This document shows, piece by piece, positions 1 to 5,970 of a DNA stretch of 8,874 nt. This stretch comes from Actinomycetota bacterium (lineage in GTDB: Bacteria; Actinomycetota; UBA4738; G016210805): assembly GCA_016210805.1 (NCBI GenBank), contig JACQTL010000011.1:1-8874 (forward strand). The letters are read 5' to 3'. The translations under genes were made by a program, and so were the position numbers. Within the stretch, counting starts at the first letter, position 1. Each line of letters opens with the position of its first letter. Below the pieces are notes generated by a model, which was not told the DNA's origin, made no database searches, and saw only the letters and a program-made list of their open reading frames with translations.

Positions 1-2
1 CC

Positions 3-1040
3 CCCGAGGAGGAGGCCGCCCCGGCCCCCGCTCCCCCGGTCGAGGAGGCCGCCCCGGCCGCGGTCGCCCCGGCCCCTCCGGTTGAGGAGGCCGCCGGGCC
101 GCCCGACGAGGACCGGCCCCGCAGCCACATCCTCTCTCCCCTGGTCCGCCGCCTCGCCGAGGAGCACGGCATCGACCTCGGCCAGGTCACCGGGACCGGC
201 ACCGGGGGACGCATCACCAAGCAGGACATCATGGCCTTCGTCGAGCCCCGCGGAGCGGCTCCCGCGGCGCCGGCCGAGGCGCCGGCCAGGCCGGCGGCGC
301 CCGCCGCTGCTGCCGGGCAGCGGGAAGAGGTCGTGCCGATGACCCACATCCGCAAGGCCATCGCCAAGCACATGACGGCGTCCCTCCAGGTCTCCGCCCG
401 GGCCTGGAACATGGTCGAGGTGGACATGGAGAACGTGGTCAGGGTCCGCCAGGCGGCCAAGGACGCGTTCCGGGAAAGGGAGGGCATCCCCCTCACGTAC
501 ACCCCCTTCGTGTCCCGGGCCGTCTGCGAGGCCCTGCTCGCGTTCCCCCAGGTGAACGGCGAGATCCGGGGCGAGGACATCGTGCTCAAGCACTACGTGA
601 ACCTGGGGATCGCCGTGTCCTACGACGAGGGCCTGATCGTCCCGGTGATAAAGGGCGCCGACGAGATGAACATCGTCGGCCTGGCCCGGGCCACAAGCGA
701 CCTGGCCGACCGGGCCCGGGCCAAGAAGCTCAAGCCCGACGAGGTCTCCGGCGGCTCCTTCACGATCACCAACCCGGGGCCGTTCGGCTCGATCCTGTCG
801 GTCCCCATCATCAGCCAGCCCCAGACGGCGATCCTCGCCTTCGACGCGATCGAGAAGCGGGCGGTGGTGGTGAACGACGCGATCGCCATCCGCCACCGGG
901 TGTACCTGTCCATGTCCTGGGACCACCGGGCCATCGACGGCGCGGAGGCGGCCAAGTTCCTGGCCCGCCTCAAGCAGAACCTCGAGACCTGGGACTTCGG
1001 TCCCGAGCTCGGGCTGCCCGCTCGGGCGGCCGAGGCCTAG
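3..1040 (+). CDS. bkdC: 2-oxoacid dehydrogenase E2 (dihydrolipoyl acyltransferase), C-terminal part; probably branched-chain type
   Basis: The gene runs in from the left edge. The visible frame gives about 345 residues, so the N-terminal lipoyl domain is missing from view. E2 forms the core of the complex and transfers the acyl group from lipoyl-lysine to CoA. In order one sees an Ala/Pro/Glu-rich flexible linker, a peripheral-subunit-binding domain (SPLVRRLAEEHGIDLGQVTG, then TGGRITKQDI, about residues 44-77), a second Ala/Pro linker, and the catalytic acyltransferase domain ending in SWDHRAIDG. There His308 and Asp312 of the partial protein form the HxxxDG active-site motif. The ARAWNMVEVDMENV segment resembles the Bacillus BfmBB E2 as I remember it, which together with the E1 genes downstream favours a branched-chain substrate. 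A pyruvate or mixed-substrate enzyme is not excluded. lipB follows after 3 bases, so the two are probably cotranscribed and translationally coupled. Confidence 0.9.
   Translation, partial: PEEEAAPAPAPPVEEAAPAAVAPAPPVEEAAGPPDEDRPRSHILSPLVRRLAEEHGIDLGQVTGTGTGGRITKQDIMAFVEPRGAAPAAPAEAPARPAAPAAAAGQREEVVPMTHIRKAIAKHMTASLQVSARAWNMVEVDMENVVRVRQAAKDAFREREGIPLTYTPFVSRAVCEALLAFPQVNGEIRGEDIVLKHYVNLGIAVSYDEGLIVPVIKGADEMNIVGLARATSDLADRARAKKLKPDEVSGGSFTITNPGPFGSILSVPIISQPQTAILAFDAIEKRAVVVNDAIAIRHRVYLSMSWDHRAIDGAEAAKFLARLKQNLETWDFGPELGLPARAAEA
9..100 (+). repeat. Imperfect repeats encoding the E2 Ala/Pro linker
   Basis: The unit gaggaggccgccccggcc occurs exactly at 9-26 and 42-59, with a degenerate copy at 84-100 (spacings 33 and 42 bases). 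It encodes EEAAPA-type units separated by APAPPV-type spacers, within the mobile linker between the lipoyl and subunit-binding domains. Such linkers in E2 proteins are typically Ala/Pro-rich and variable in length. Confidence 0.75.
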
Positions 1041-1043
1041 GGC

Positions 1044-1739
1044 GTGGCCCGGGGGTCCGTGCGGCCCGGCCGGCTGCTCCTGCCCGAGGGGCCGGTTCCC
1101 TACGCGCTCGCCTACGCGGCGATGCACGACCTCGCCCGGCGGAGGGCCGCCGGTGAGATCCCGGATACCCTGATCCTCCTGGAGCACCCCCCCGTCTACA
1201 CGCTGGGCCGCCGGTCGGATCCCGCCCACGTGGTGTGGACCCGGGGCCAGATCGAGGCCACCGGCGCGGAGGTCCACGAGGTCGACAGGGGGGGCAGCGT
1301 CACCTTCCACGGTCCGGGCCAGCTGGTCGGGTACCCGATCCTCGACCTGGGGCACCGGCCGGACGTCATGGCCCACCTCCGCCGCCTCGAGGAGATCGTG
1401 ATCCGGGCGGCCGCCGACGTCGGCGTCCGGCTCGACCGGGACCCGGCGGCCACCGGCGTGTGGGCCGGGGACCGGAAGGTCTGCGCGATCGGCGTCCGGC
1501 TGAGCGGGGCCCGGGTCACCCTGCACGGCTTCGCCCTGAACTGCACGACCGACCTGGGGTGGTTCGACGCGATCGTGCCGTGCGGCCTGGCCGACCGCGG
1601 GGTGACCACCCTCTCCGAGCTGGCCGGCCGGGAGGTCACGGTCGCGGAGATGGCCCCCATCGTGGCCCGCCACGCGGCGGACGTCCTCGGGCTCGACCTG
1701 GAGATCGCCCACCACGCCGTGCTGGCACCCGTGGCCTGA
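1044..1739 (+). CDS. lipB: Octanoyl-[ACP]:protein N-octanoyltransferase LipB
   Basis: LipB moves octanoate from octanoyl-ACP onto the lipoyl-domain lysine of E2 and GcvH proteins, the first step of endogenous lipoate synthesis in the cytosol. The 231-residue length is normal for the family. Diagnostic motifs are RGGSVTFHGPGQLVGYPI (82-99), GDRKVCAIG (142-150) containing the catalytic Lys145, HGFALNC (161-167), and IVPCGLADRGVTTL with the catalytic Cys180. The start is a GTG three bases after the E2 stop. No strong Shine-Dalgarno sequence is visible, so translation is probably coupled to E2. Adjacency to E2, its substrate protein, fits the function. The gene ends two bases before the stop of a convergent methyltransferase gene, leaving no room for a conventional terminator. 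Confidence 0.95.
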   Translation: MARGSVRPGRLLLPEGPVPYALAYAAMHDLARRRAAGEIPDTLILLEHPPVYTLGRRSDPAHVVWTRGQIEATGAEVHEVDRGGSVTFHGPGQLVGYPILDLGHRPDVMAHLRRLEEIVIRAAADVGVRLDRDPAATGVWAGDRKVCAIGVRLSGARVTLHGFALNCTTDLGWFDAIVPCGLADRGVTTLSELAGREVTVAEMAPIVARHAADVLGLDLEIAHHAVLAPVA

Positions 1740-1741
1740 GC

Positions 1742-2473
1742 TCAGGCCTCCGCGCCGAGGGCGAACAGCGGCACCGACTCCAGGGGACCGAGCACGGGGT
1801 GCGCGGCCAGGCGCCTCGCCCACTCCACGTCGCGGAGCCGCTCGATCGTGACCCTCCGCCACCCCGCGGCCCGGACCGCCTCGAGGAGCGGGCCCGGGGA
1901 GGACGCCCCGGCCAGGGGCAGCCGCTCGAGGACCTCCCGGTCGTAGCTCCCGTGGTGGTCCGGCGGGACCCCCAGCGCCCTGCGGACCGCCCCGGCGGCC
2001 AGGTCCCTGGCCCGACCGGGCGCGTCCCTCCGGTGGAGGCCCTCGAGCAACAGGAGCCGGCCCCCATCCCGGACCACGGCCCGCCAGGCGGCCAGCGTGG
2101 CCCGGGGGTCAGGGTTCGTCCACAGCATGTTCCGCTCGACGACGGCGTCGAAGGGGCCGGGGGGAGGCTCGTCGGCCCTTCCCACCCGGAATTCCATCTC
2201 GAACCCCCGACCCTTGGCCCTGGCCCGGTCGAGCATCGCCGGCGAGAGGTCGAGGGCGGTCACCTGGTGTCCCAGCTCGGCCAGGAGGAGGCTGACCGCT
2301 CCGGTCCCGGCGCCCGCGTCCAGGACGGCCAGCCCCTCACCGGGGAGATGCCGCCGGAGGACCGCCCGCCAGGCGGCCGCCTCCACCGGATCGGACAGCG
2401 CGTGCGCCGGGCTCCGGTCGTACGTCGCCGCGTCGCGGTCCCAGAAGTCCCGGATCCGGTCGTGGACGCCCAT
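1742..2473 (-). CDS. Class I SAM-dependent methyltransferase, substrate unknown
   Basis: This 243-residue protein has a Rossmann-type methyltransferase fold. Motif I is VLDAGAGTG (about residues 50-58), which binds S-adenosylmethionine. The acidic residue of motif II is in TALDLSPAML (Asp75), and FDAVVERNMLWTNPDP (108-123) covers motif IV. It resembles the Methyltransf_11/25 (UbiE-like) families, but nothing identifies the acceptor; the C-terminal third is probably the substrate-recognition part. Two ATGs compete, at 2479 and 2473. I chose 2473 because a TANNNT box (TAAGCT) ends exactly 8 bases upstream, fitting a leaderless transcript, while neither ATG has a convincing Shine-Dalgarno site. 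The thioredoxin-TPR gene lies upstream on the same strand, about 39 bases away, so readthrough from it is also likely. The gene converges on lipB. Confidence 0.85.
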   Translation of the reverse strand: MGVHDRIRDFWDRDAATYDRSPAHALSDPVEAAAWRAVLRRHLPGEGLAVLDAGAGTGAVSLLLAELGHQVTALDLSPAMLDRARAKGRGFEMEFRVGRADEPPPGPFDAVVERNMLWTNPDPRATLAAWRAVVRDGGRLLLLEGLHRRDAPGRARDLAAGAVRRALGVPPDHHGSYDREVLERLPLAGASSPGPLLEAVRAAGWRRVTIERLRDVEWARRLAAHPVLGPLESVPLFALGAEA

Positions 2474-2481
2474 GGCCATCC

Positions 2482-2487
2482 AGCTTA
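2482..2487 (-). promoter_or_regulatory. Possible -10 box (TAAGCT) for leaderless methyltransferase mRNA
   Basis: TAAGCT matches the actinobacterial TANNNT -10 consensus and lies 8 bases before the ATG at 2473, placing the predicted transcription start at or next to the start codon. No recognisable -35 is present. The same geometry occurs before the ACP-acyltransferase, lipA and tlpA genes in this window. Confidence 0.4.
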
Positions 2488-2512
2488 TGCCCGTCGGTGC
2501 CGATCGGGTCCG

Positions 2513-3319
2513 TCAGAACAGGGCGTTGGCCAGCCGGGGCCGGTACTCGCGGGTGATCGGGTCTTCGTCGCCGAGCACGGCGAAGACGTCCAGGACCGAC
2601 TGCCGGGCCTCGGCCCGGTGCTGTTCCTCCTCGCGGACCGCGGCGATCAGCTCGTCGAGGGCCTCCCGCCACCTCCCCTGCGCGGCGGCCAGGCGGCCCC
2701 GGGCCACCGGCCCGTCGCCGGCGGCATCGCGCCAACCGTCCACGCGGATCACGGCCAGGAGCCGCTCCGCCTCGGGGTCGGGCAGCAGGGCCGAGGCGAG
2801 CTCGCGGGCCTCGTCCGCCGCTCCCCGGCGAAGAAGGACCCTGGCCAGGCCCAGCCGGGCCGCCCTGTTGTCGGGCTCCTGGTCGACGGCCTCCCGGTAC
2901 AGGCGCTCGGCCTCCTCCCCCCGACCCTCCCGCTCGGCGGCCAGGGCCTCGGCGGCCTCCCGGTCGGCCTCCGTGGGGAGGAGCCGGTCGAGCCACTGCC
3001 GGACGGCCGGCTCCGGCATGGCTCCCATGAAGCTGTCCACGGGCCGCCCCTCTACGAACGCGATCACGGTCGGGATGCTCCTGATCCCGAACTGCGCGGC
3101 CGTCGTCTGGTTCGCGTCGACGTCCAGCTTGGCCAGGAGGAACTCCCCGCCCTTCTCGTCGGCGAGCCGCTCCAGGATCGGCCCCAGCTGCCGGCAGGGC
3201 GCGCACCATCCCGCCCAGAAGTCCACGACCACCGGGCGCTCCCTCGACCCCTCGATCACCGTCCGCTCGAAGTCCCGGTCGGTGACCTCGACGACCCTGC
3301 CCGTCGCCTCGTGCTCCAT
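2513..3319 (-). CDS. CnoX/YbbN-like thioredoxin-TPR protein
   Basis: The protein has 268 residues. An N-terminal thioredoxin domain (about 8-110) has the redox motif WCAPC (Cys39, Cys42) and the cis-proline segment GIRSIPT (Pro83). It is followed by an Ala/Glu/Arg-rich helical region (about 115-268) with TPR-like periodicity, for example GRGEEAERLYREAVDQEP. This architecture is that of E. coli YbbN/CnoX, a chaperedoxin that binds unfolded clients and hands them to GroEL. E. coli CnoX lacks an intact CxxC, whereas this protein keeps it, so real oxidoreductase activity is plausible. It has no signal peptide and should be cytosolic. GTG and ATG codons exist at 3328 and 3325, but the near-perfect ribosome site GAGGTGAT is correctly spaced only for the ATG at 3319. 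The methyltransferase follows downstream on the same strand and may share its transcript. Confidence 0.88.
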   Translation of the reverse strand: MEHEATGRVVEVTDRDFERTVIEGSRERPVVVDFWAGWCAPCRQLGPILERLADEKGGEFLLAKLDVDANQTTAAQFGIRSIPTVIAFVEGRPVDSFMGAMPEPAVRQWLDRLLPTEADREAAEALAAEREGRGEEAERLYREAVDQEPDNRAARLGLARVLLRRGAADEARELASALLPDPEAERLLAVIRVDGWRDAAGDGPVARGRLAAAQGRWREALDELIAAVREEEQHRAEARQSVLDVFAVLGDEDPITREYRPRLANALF

Positions 3320-3323
3320 CGCC

Positions 3324-3331
3324 ATCACCTC
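3324..3331 (-). promoter_or_regulatory. Shine-Dalgarno site deciding the thioredoxin-TPR start
   Basis: GAGGTGAT on the minus strand matches the extended anti-16S consensus. Its GAGG core leaves 8 bases before the ATG at 3319, while the site itself overlaps the ATG at 3325 and the GTG at 3328. This argues for the shorter protein. Confidence 0.7.
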
Positions 3332-3396
3332 AACTATCTCGCGCCCGTCGGGGCATCGACCACCCTCACTCCGGAACTCGGATCTCCAGGAAAGCC

Positions 3397-3425
3397 TTCC
3401 CTAACGCGGGGCCGCCGGGTAGCCT
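3397..3425 (+). promoter_or_regulatory. Weak candidate promoter for the RTX-repeat gene
   Basis: TTCCCT (3397-3402) and TAGCCT (3420-3425) are separated by 17 bases in the 148-base gap between the divergent thioredoxin-TPR and RTX genes. The -35 match is poor (3 of 6 to TTGACA), so the call rests on the -10 and the spacing. It would give a leader of about 35 bases. Confidence 0.3.
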
Positions 3426-3451
3426 GGGCCGGTTTCTGTCCCGATGAACCC

Positions 3452-3459
3452 GAAGGAGG
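3452..3459 (+). promoter_or_regulatory. Shine-Dalgarno site deciding a TTG start
   Basis: GAAGGAGG is a near-perfect ribosome binding site, with 8 bases between it and the TTG at 3468. The in-frame ATG at 3444 lies upstream of this site and has no comparable one of its own, so TTG is the likely start. Confidence 0.75.
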
Positions 3460-3467
3460 CATCCCCC

Positions 3468-3878
3468 TTGAACCGCATCCGGAGGCTGCGCCTGCTCGCC
3501 CTGGCCACCGCCGCCGTGCTCCCCGCGCTCCTGTCCGCGCCGTCCGGCTCGGCGGCCGGCGGCAAGACCTGCTTCGGCGAGCCCGCCACGCTCGTGGACG
3601 GCTCCTACAGCAGCTACATCGTGGGAACACCCGGCAAGGACGTGGTGTTCCTGGGCGGTGGCGACGACAGCTACCAGGGCCGAGGCGGCCCGGACCTGAT
3701 CTGCGGCGGGGCCGGGAACGACGTGCTGAACGGCGAGAAGGGTGCGGACAAGATCGCCGGTGGCAAGGGGAACGACACCCTCATCGGCGGCGACGGCCAG
3801 GACGTGCTGAACGGCGGGCCGGGCACCGACAAGTGCTTCGTCGACGCCACCACCACGGCGTCCGGCTGCGAGACCTAG
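3468..3878 (+). CDS. Small secreted RTX-type calcium-binding repeat protein
   Basis: From the TTG start the protein has 136 residues. A Sec-type signal peptide is clear: basic NRIRRLR, a hydrophobic stretch LLALATAAVLPALL, and probable cleavage near GSAA (27-30). The mature part contains about five glycine/aspartate nonapeptide-like repeats (about 53-122), including GGAGNDVLNGEKGADKIAGG and GGKGNDTLIGGDGQDVLNGG. These match the GGxGxDxLx pattern that forms a calcium-binding parallel beta roll. Four cysteines (35, 79, 123, 134) flank or interrupt the repeats and could form two disulfides in the exported protein. No enzymatic domain is attached and the specific function is unknown; it may be a stand-alone exported structural or calcium-binding protein. 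Its stop TAG overlaps the stop of the convergent acyltransferase gene in a shared CTAG. Confidence 0.85.
   Translation: MNRIRRLRLLALATAAVLPALLSAPSGSAAGGKTCFGEPATLVDGSYSSYIVGTPGKDVVFLGGGDDSYQGRGGPDLICGGAGNDVLNGEKGADKIAGGKGNDTLIGGDGQDVLNGGPGTDKCFVDATTTASGCET
3720..3816 (+). repeat. Internal direct repeat in the RTX gene
   Basis: The 16-mer gacgtgctgaacggcg occurs exactly at 3720-3735 and 3801-3816. The offset of 81 bases equals 27 codons, or three nonapeptide units, suggesting that the repeat array grew by duplicating a three-unit block. Confidence 0.7.
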
Positions 3879-4783
3879 CCCAGCAGGCGCTCGAACGCCG
3901 CCCGCAGGCGGGCCGTCACGAGGACGGCCTCGGTCCGGCGACGGACGGGGTCCTCCACTCGCTCGACCTCGATCGGGGGGTCGAAGACCACGGCCACGGG
4001 CACCCGCTTCGGCACCTTCGCCCCGGGCGGGGTGGCCCGCTCCGTCCCCCGCATGGCCATGGGCACGAGGGGGGCGCCGGTCCGCAGGGCGAGCCACGCG
4101 GCCCCGTTCAGGAAGGGGAGGAGCTGGCCGGGGCTCCGGGTCCCCTCCGGGTAGATGCCCAGGACGCCTCCGGCCGAGAGGATGGCGAGGGACGCGCGCA
4201 CGGCGCCGAGATCGAAGGCCTCCCGGTCCACCCGGAACCCCCCCAGCCGGCGGAGGAGCGGTCCCCCCACCCGGCTGCGGAACAGCTCCTGCTTGGCCAT
4301 GAACGTGACCGGCCGGGGGCTCGCGATCACGGCCAGCGGGATGTCCAGCCAGCTCTCGTGGTTCATGCAGAGGATCACCGGTCCCTCGGCCGGCATGAGC
4401 TCGGGATGCTCGACCGCCAGCCCGAACCACCGGCGGAAGACCGGGCGGGCCACCAGCCGCACGGGCCGCTGGAGCCGTCCGACCCCCGGAGGGAGCTGCG
4501 TGAGCGGAGCCACCAGGTCGGCCCTGGCCTCGGTGGACCGGCCCGGTCCCGGTCCCGCGTACCGGCGGACCAGCTCCACGAGGTCCGAGGCGGTGGCCAG
4601 GTCCCGGACCGGGTCGTCGGGGAGGGATACGCCCAGCCGCTCCTCCACCCCCGCGGCGAGCTCCGCATAGGCCAGGGAGTCGAAGCCGACCTCGGACAGG
4701 TCCGTGCCGGGACCGACCCGGCGCGAGGACCCGTCCCCCAGGACCTCGCCCAGCAGCTCCAGCACCGCCCCCTCGACCTCCAC
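3875..4783 (-). CDS. ACP domain fused to a PlsC-family 1-acylglycerol-3-phosphate acyltransferase
   Basis: From the GTG at 4783 the protein has 302 residues. Residues about 1-76 form an acyl carrier protein domain, with the phosphopantetheine attachment serine in GFDSLAYAEL (Ser36). After a Gly/Pro/Arg linker, residues about 105-302 are a lysophospholipid/glycerol-phosphate acyltransferase domain. It carries NHESWLD (HX4D: His142, Asp147), GGFRVDRE (181-188), YPEGTRS (211-217) and APLVPMAMRG. PlsC enzymes acylate the sn-2 position of lysophosphatidate at the membrane. Here the fused ACP could hold the acyl donor in cis. Alternative acceptors, such as ornithine lipids, glycolipids or polyketides, are possible. 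An upstream in-frame GTG at 4957 would add 58 Pro/Ala-rich residues of no recognisable domain and would overlap the E1 alpha start, so I prefer 4783, which also has a TANNNT box 8 bases upstream. Confidence 0.85.
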   Translation of the reverse strand: MEVEGAVLELLGEVLGDGSSRRVGPGTDLSEVGFDSLAYAELAAGVEERLGVSLPDDPVRDLATASDLVELVRRYAGPGPGRSTEARADLVAPLTQLPPGVGRLQRPVRLVARPVFRRWFGLAVEHPELMPAEGPVILCMNHESWLDIPLAVIASPRPVTFMAKQELFRSRVGGPLLRRLGGFRVDREAFDLGAVRASLAILSAGGVLGIYPEGTRSPGQLLPFLNGAAWLALRTGAPLVPMAMRGTERATPPGAKVPKRVPVAVVFDPPIEVERVEDPVRRRTEAVLVTARLRAAFERLLG

Positions 4784-4791
4784 GACCGAGT

Positions 4792-4797
4792 AGCGTA
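4792..4797 (-). promoter_or_regulatory. Possible -10 box (TACGCT) for leaderless ACP-acyltransferase mRNA
   Basis: TACGCT fits TANNNT and leaves 8 bases before the GTG at 4783, so transcription could start at or beside the start codon. No Shine-Dalgarno site or convincing -35 is visible. It supports the short ACP-first protein. Confidence 0.4.
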
Positions 4798-4830
4798 CCG
4801 GGGCCCACGGCCCGCCGGGGAGCCCGGCGG

Positions 4831-4846
4831 CCGGCCGGATGGCCGG
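4831..4846. promoter_or_regulatory. Inverted repeat in the divergent promoter region
   Basis: CCGGCC-GGAT-GGCCGG is a perfect 6-base dyad with a 4-base centre. It sits between the two divergent -10 candidates, overlapping the spacer of the E1 alpha promoter candidate. It could be an operator, but such G/C dyads arise easily in DNA of this composition. Confidence 0.25.
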
Positions 4847-4849
4847 TGT

Positions 4850-4855
4850 TAGACT
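4850..4855 (+). promoter_or_regulatory. Possible -10 box (TAGACT) for the E1 alpha-E1 beta operon
   Basis: TAGACT matches TANNNT in a very GC-rich stretch and lies about 92 bases before the GTG of E1 alpha, implying a leader of roughly 85 bases. No convincing -35 is seen upstream. Confidence 0.4.
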
Positions 4856-4918
4856 CGCGGCACCAGCGGACAGGCCCGGCCGTCCGACTGCGGGGAAGCC
4901 TGGAACGCGATCGGCCGA

Positions 4919-4942
4919 GGGGGACTCCCCCGCCGGAGGAGG
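4919..4942 (+). promoter_or_regulatory. Leader hairpin plus Shine-Dalgarno site of E1 alpha
   Basis: GGGGG-ACT-CCCCC (4919-4931) can form a short G/C stem ending three bases before the Shine-Dalgarno site GGAGGAGG (4935-4942), which leaves 5 bases before the GTG at 4948. The ribosome site decides that start over an in-frame GTG at 4846. Whether the hairpin affects translation cannot be told from the sequence. Confidence 0.55.
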
Positions 4943-4947
4943 CGTCG

Positions 4948-5970
4948 GTGGCGACACGGACCAGTGACTCCAGCACCGGCAGCGGGCACTCGGAGCTGGG
5001 TCTCTCCGACGACGACCTGCTGCGGATGTACCGGACGATGGTGATGGCCCGGCTCTGTGACGAGGCCCAGTTCCGCCTGAACCGCCAGGGCCGGGCGCCC
5101 TTCGTCGTGCCGGTGTCCGGGCACGAGGGGTGCCAGGTCGGCACGGCCTGGGCCCTGGAGAGGGGGAGGGACGTCTTCCTCCCCTACTACCGTGACCTCG
5201 CGGTATGCCTGGTGGCCGGGATGACCCCCCGGGACGTCTTCCTCGGGGTGTTCGGGAAGGCCGACGACCCGTCGAGCGGGGGCCGGCAGATGCCCGCGCA
5301 CTGGGGGAGCCGGCGGCTGAACATCATCACGGGCTCCTCGCCGATCGCCACGCAGATCCCTCACGCCTCCGGCGTGGCCTACGCGATGAAGTACAGGGGC
5401 GAGGACGCCGTGGCCGTCTCGTGGTTCGGCGACGGCGCCACCAGCGAGGGCGACTGGCACGAGGGCCTGAACTTCTCGGGGATCCACAAGCTGCCGGTGG
5501 TCTGGGTGTGCGAGAACAACCTCTACGCGATCTCGGTGCCGCTCTCGAAGCAGATGGCGGTGAAGGACGTGGCCGACCGGGCCGAAGCCTACGGGTTCCC
5601 GGGCGAGGTCGTGGACGGCAGCGACGTGCTGGCCTGCTACGACGCCATGCGGCGGGCCGTGGACCGGGCCAGGAGCGGCGAGGGGCCCACCCTGATCGAG
5701 GCCAAGACGTACCGCTTCCACCCCCACACCTCCGACGACGACGACCGGACCTACCGGACCCGGGAGGAGGTCGAGGAGCACCGGGCCAGGGACCCGCTGG
5801 TGGTCTTCGCCGCCTACCTGAAGGAGCAGGGCCTGCTGGACGACGAGGGCGTCGAGTCGATCAGGGCCGAGACCAAGGATCGGGTGGACCAGGAGGTGGA
5901 GGCGGCCTGGAACGCCGCCGACCCGGAGCCCGAGACGGCTCTCCGCCACGTCTTCGCGGAGGCGGAGTGA
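4948..5970 (+). CDS. bkdA: 2-oxoacid dehydrogenase E1 alpha subunit, branched-chain type
   Basis: The protein has 340 residues. It forms the thiamine-diphosphate-dependent E1 component together with the next gene product, decarboxylating a 2-oxoacid and reductively acylating E2 lipoate. The ThDP/Mg-binding motif starts at GDGATSEGDWHEG (from residue 161) and ends at CENN (to 191). The segments LPYYRDLAV, SSGGRQMPAHWG and ITGSSPIATQIPHA, and the loop HTSDDDDRTYR, closely resemble Bacillus BfmBAA (2-oxoisovalerate dehydrogenase) as I remember it, and less so pyruvate dehydrogenase alpha subunits. This supports a role in valine, leucine and isoleucine catabolism or in making branched acyl-CoA primers for fatty acids. 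The start is the GTG preceded by GGAGGAGG. The stop TGA overlaps the ATG of E1 beta by one base, indicating tight coupling of the two subunits. Confidence 0.93.
   Translation: MATRTSDSSTGSGHSELGLSDDDLLRMYRTMVMARLCDEAQFRLNRQGRAPFVVPVSGHEGCQVGTAWALERGRDVFLPYYRDLAVCLVAGMTPRDVFLGVFGKADDPSSGGRQMPAHWGSRRLNIITGSSPIATQIPHASGVAYAMKYRGEDAVAVSWFGDGATSEGDWHEGLNFSGIHKLPVVWVCENNLYAISVPLSKQMAVKDVADRAEAYGFPGEVVDGSDVLACYDAMRRAVDRARSGEGPTLIEAKTYRFHPHTSDDDDRTYRTREEVEEHRARDPLVVFAAYLKEQGLLDDEGVESIRAETKDRVDQEVEAAWNAADPEPETALRHVFAEAE

Noticed and set aside
9..100. Possible CRISPR or mobile repeat at the left edge
   Set aside because: The repeats are in frame within the E2 Ala/Pro linker, vary in spacing and encode the expected linker composition.
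1235..4852. A 1205-codon open frame on the plus strand crossing lipB, the methyltransferase, thioredoxin-TPR, RTX and acyltransferase genes
   Set aside because: Its translation is Gly/Pro/Arg-rich low complexity with no motif, and it overlaps five well-supported genes. Long open shadows are expected where stop codons are rare in GC-rich DNA.
4846..4947. An E1 alpha start at the upstream GTG 4846
   Set aside because: It would overlap the TAGACT box and encode an Arg/Pro-rich leader, whereas GGAGGAGG sits at the right distance before the GTG at 4948.
4784..4957. An N-terminal extension of the ACP-acyltransferase from the GTG at 4957
   Set aside because: The extra 58 residues are Pro/Ala-rich with no domain, would cover the divergent promoter region and the E1 alpha start, and lack a ribosome site. 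The ACP fold begins naturally at the GTG at 4783.
3366..5144. A 592-codon minus-strand open frame over the RTX, acyltransferase and E1 alpha region
   Set aside because: It is an out-of-frame shadow of the acyltransferase and E1 alpha genes, with Gly/Arg-rich composition and no recognisable domain.
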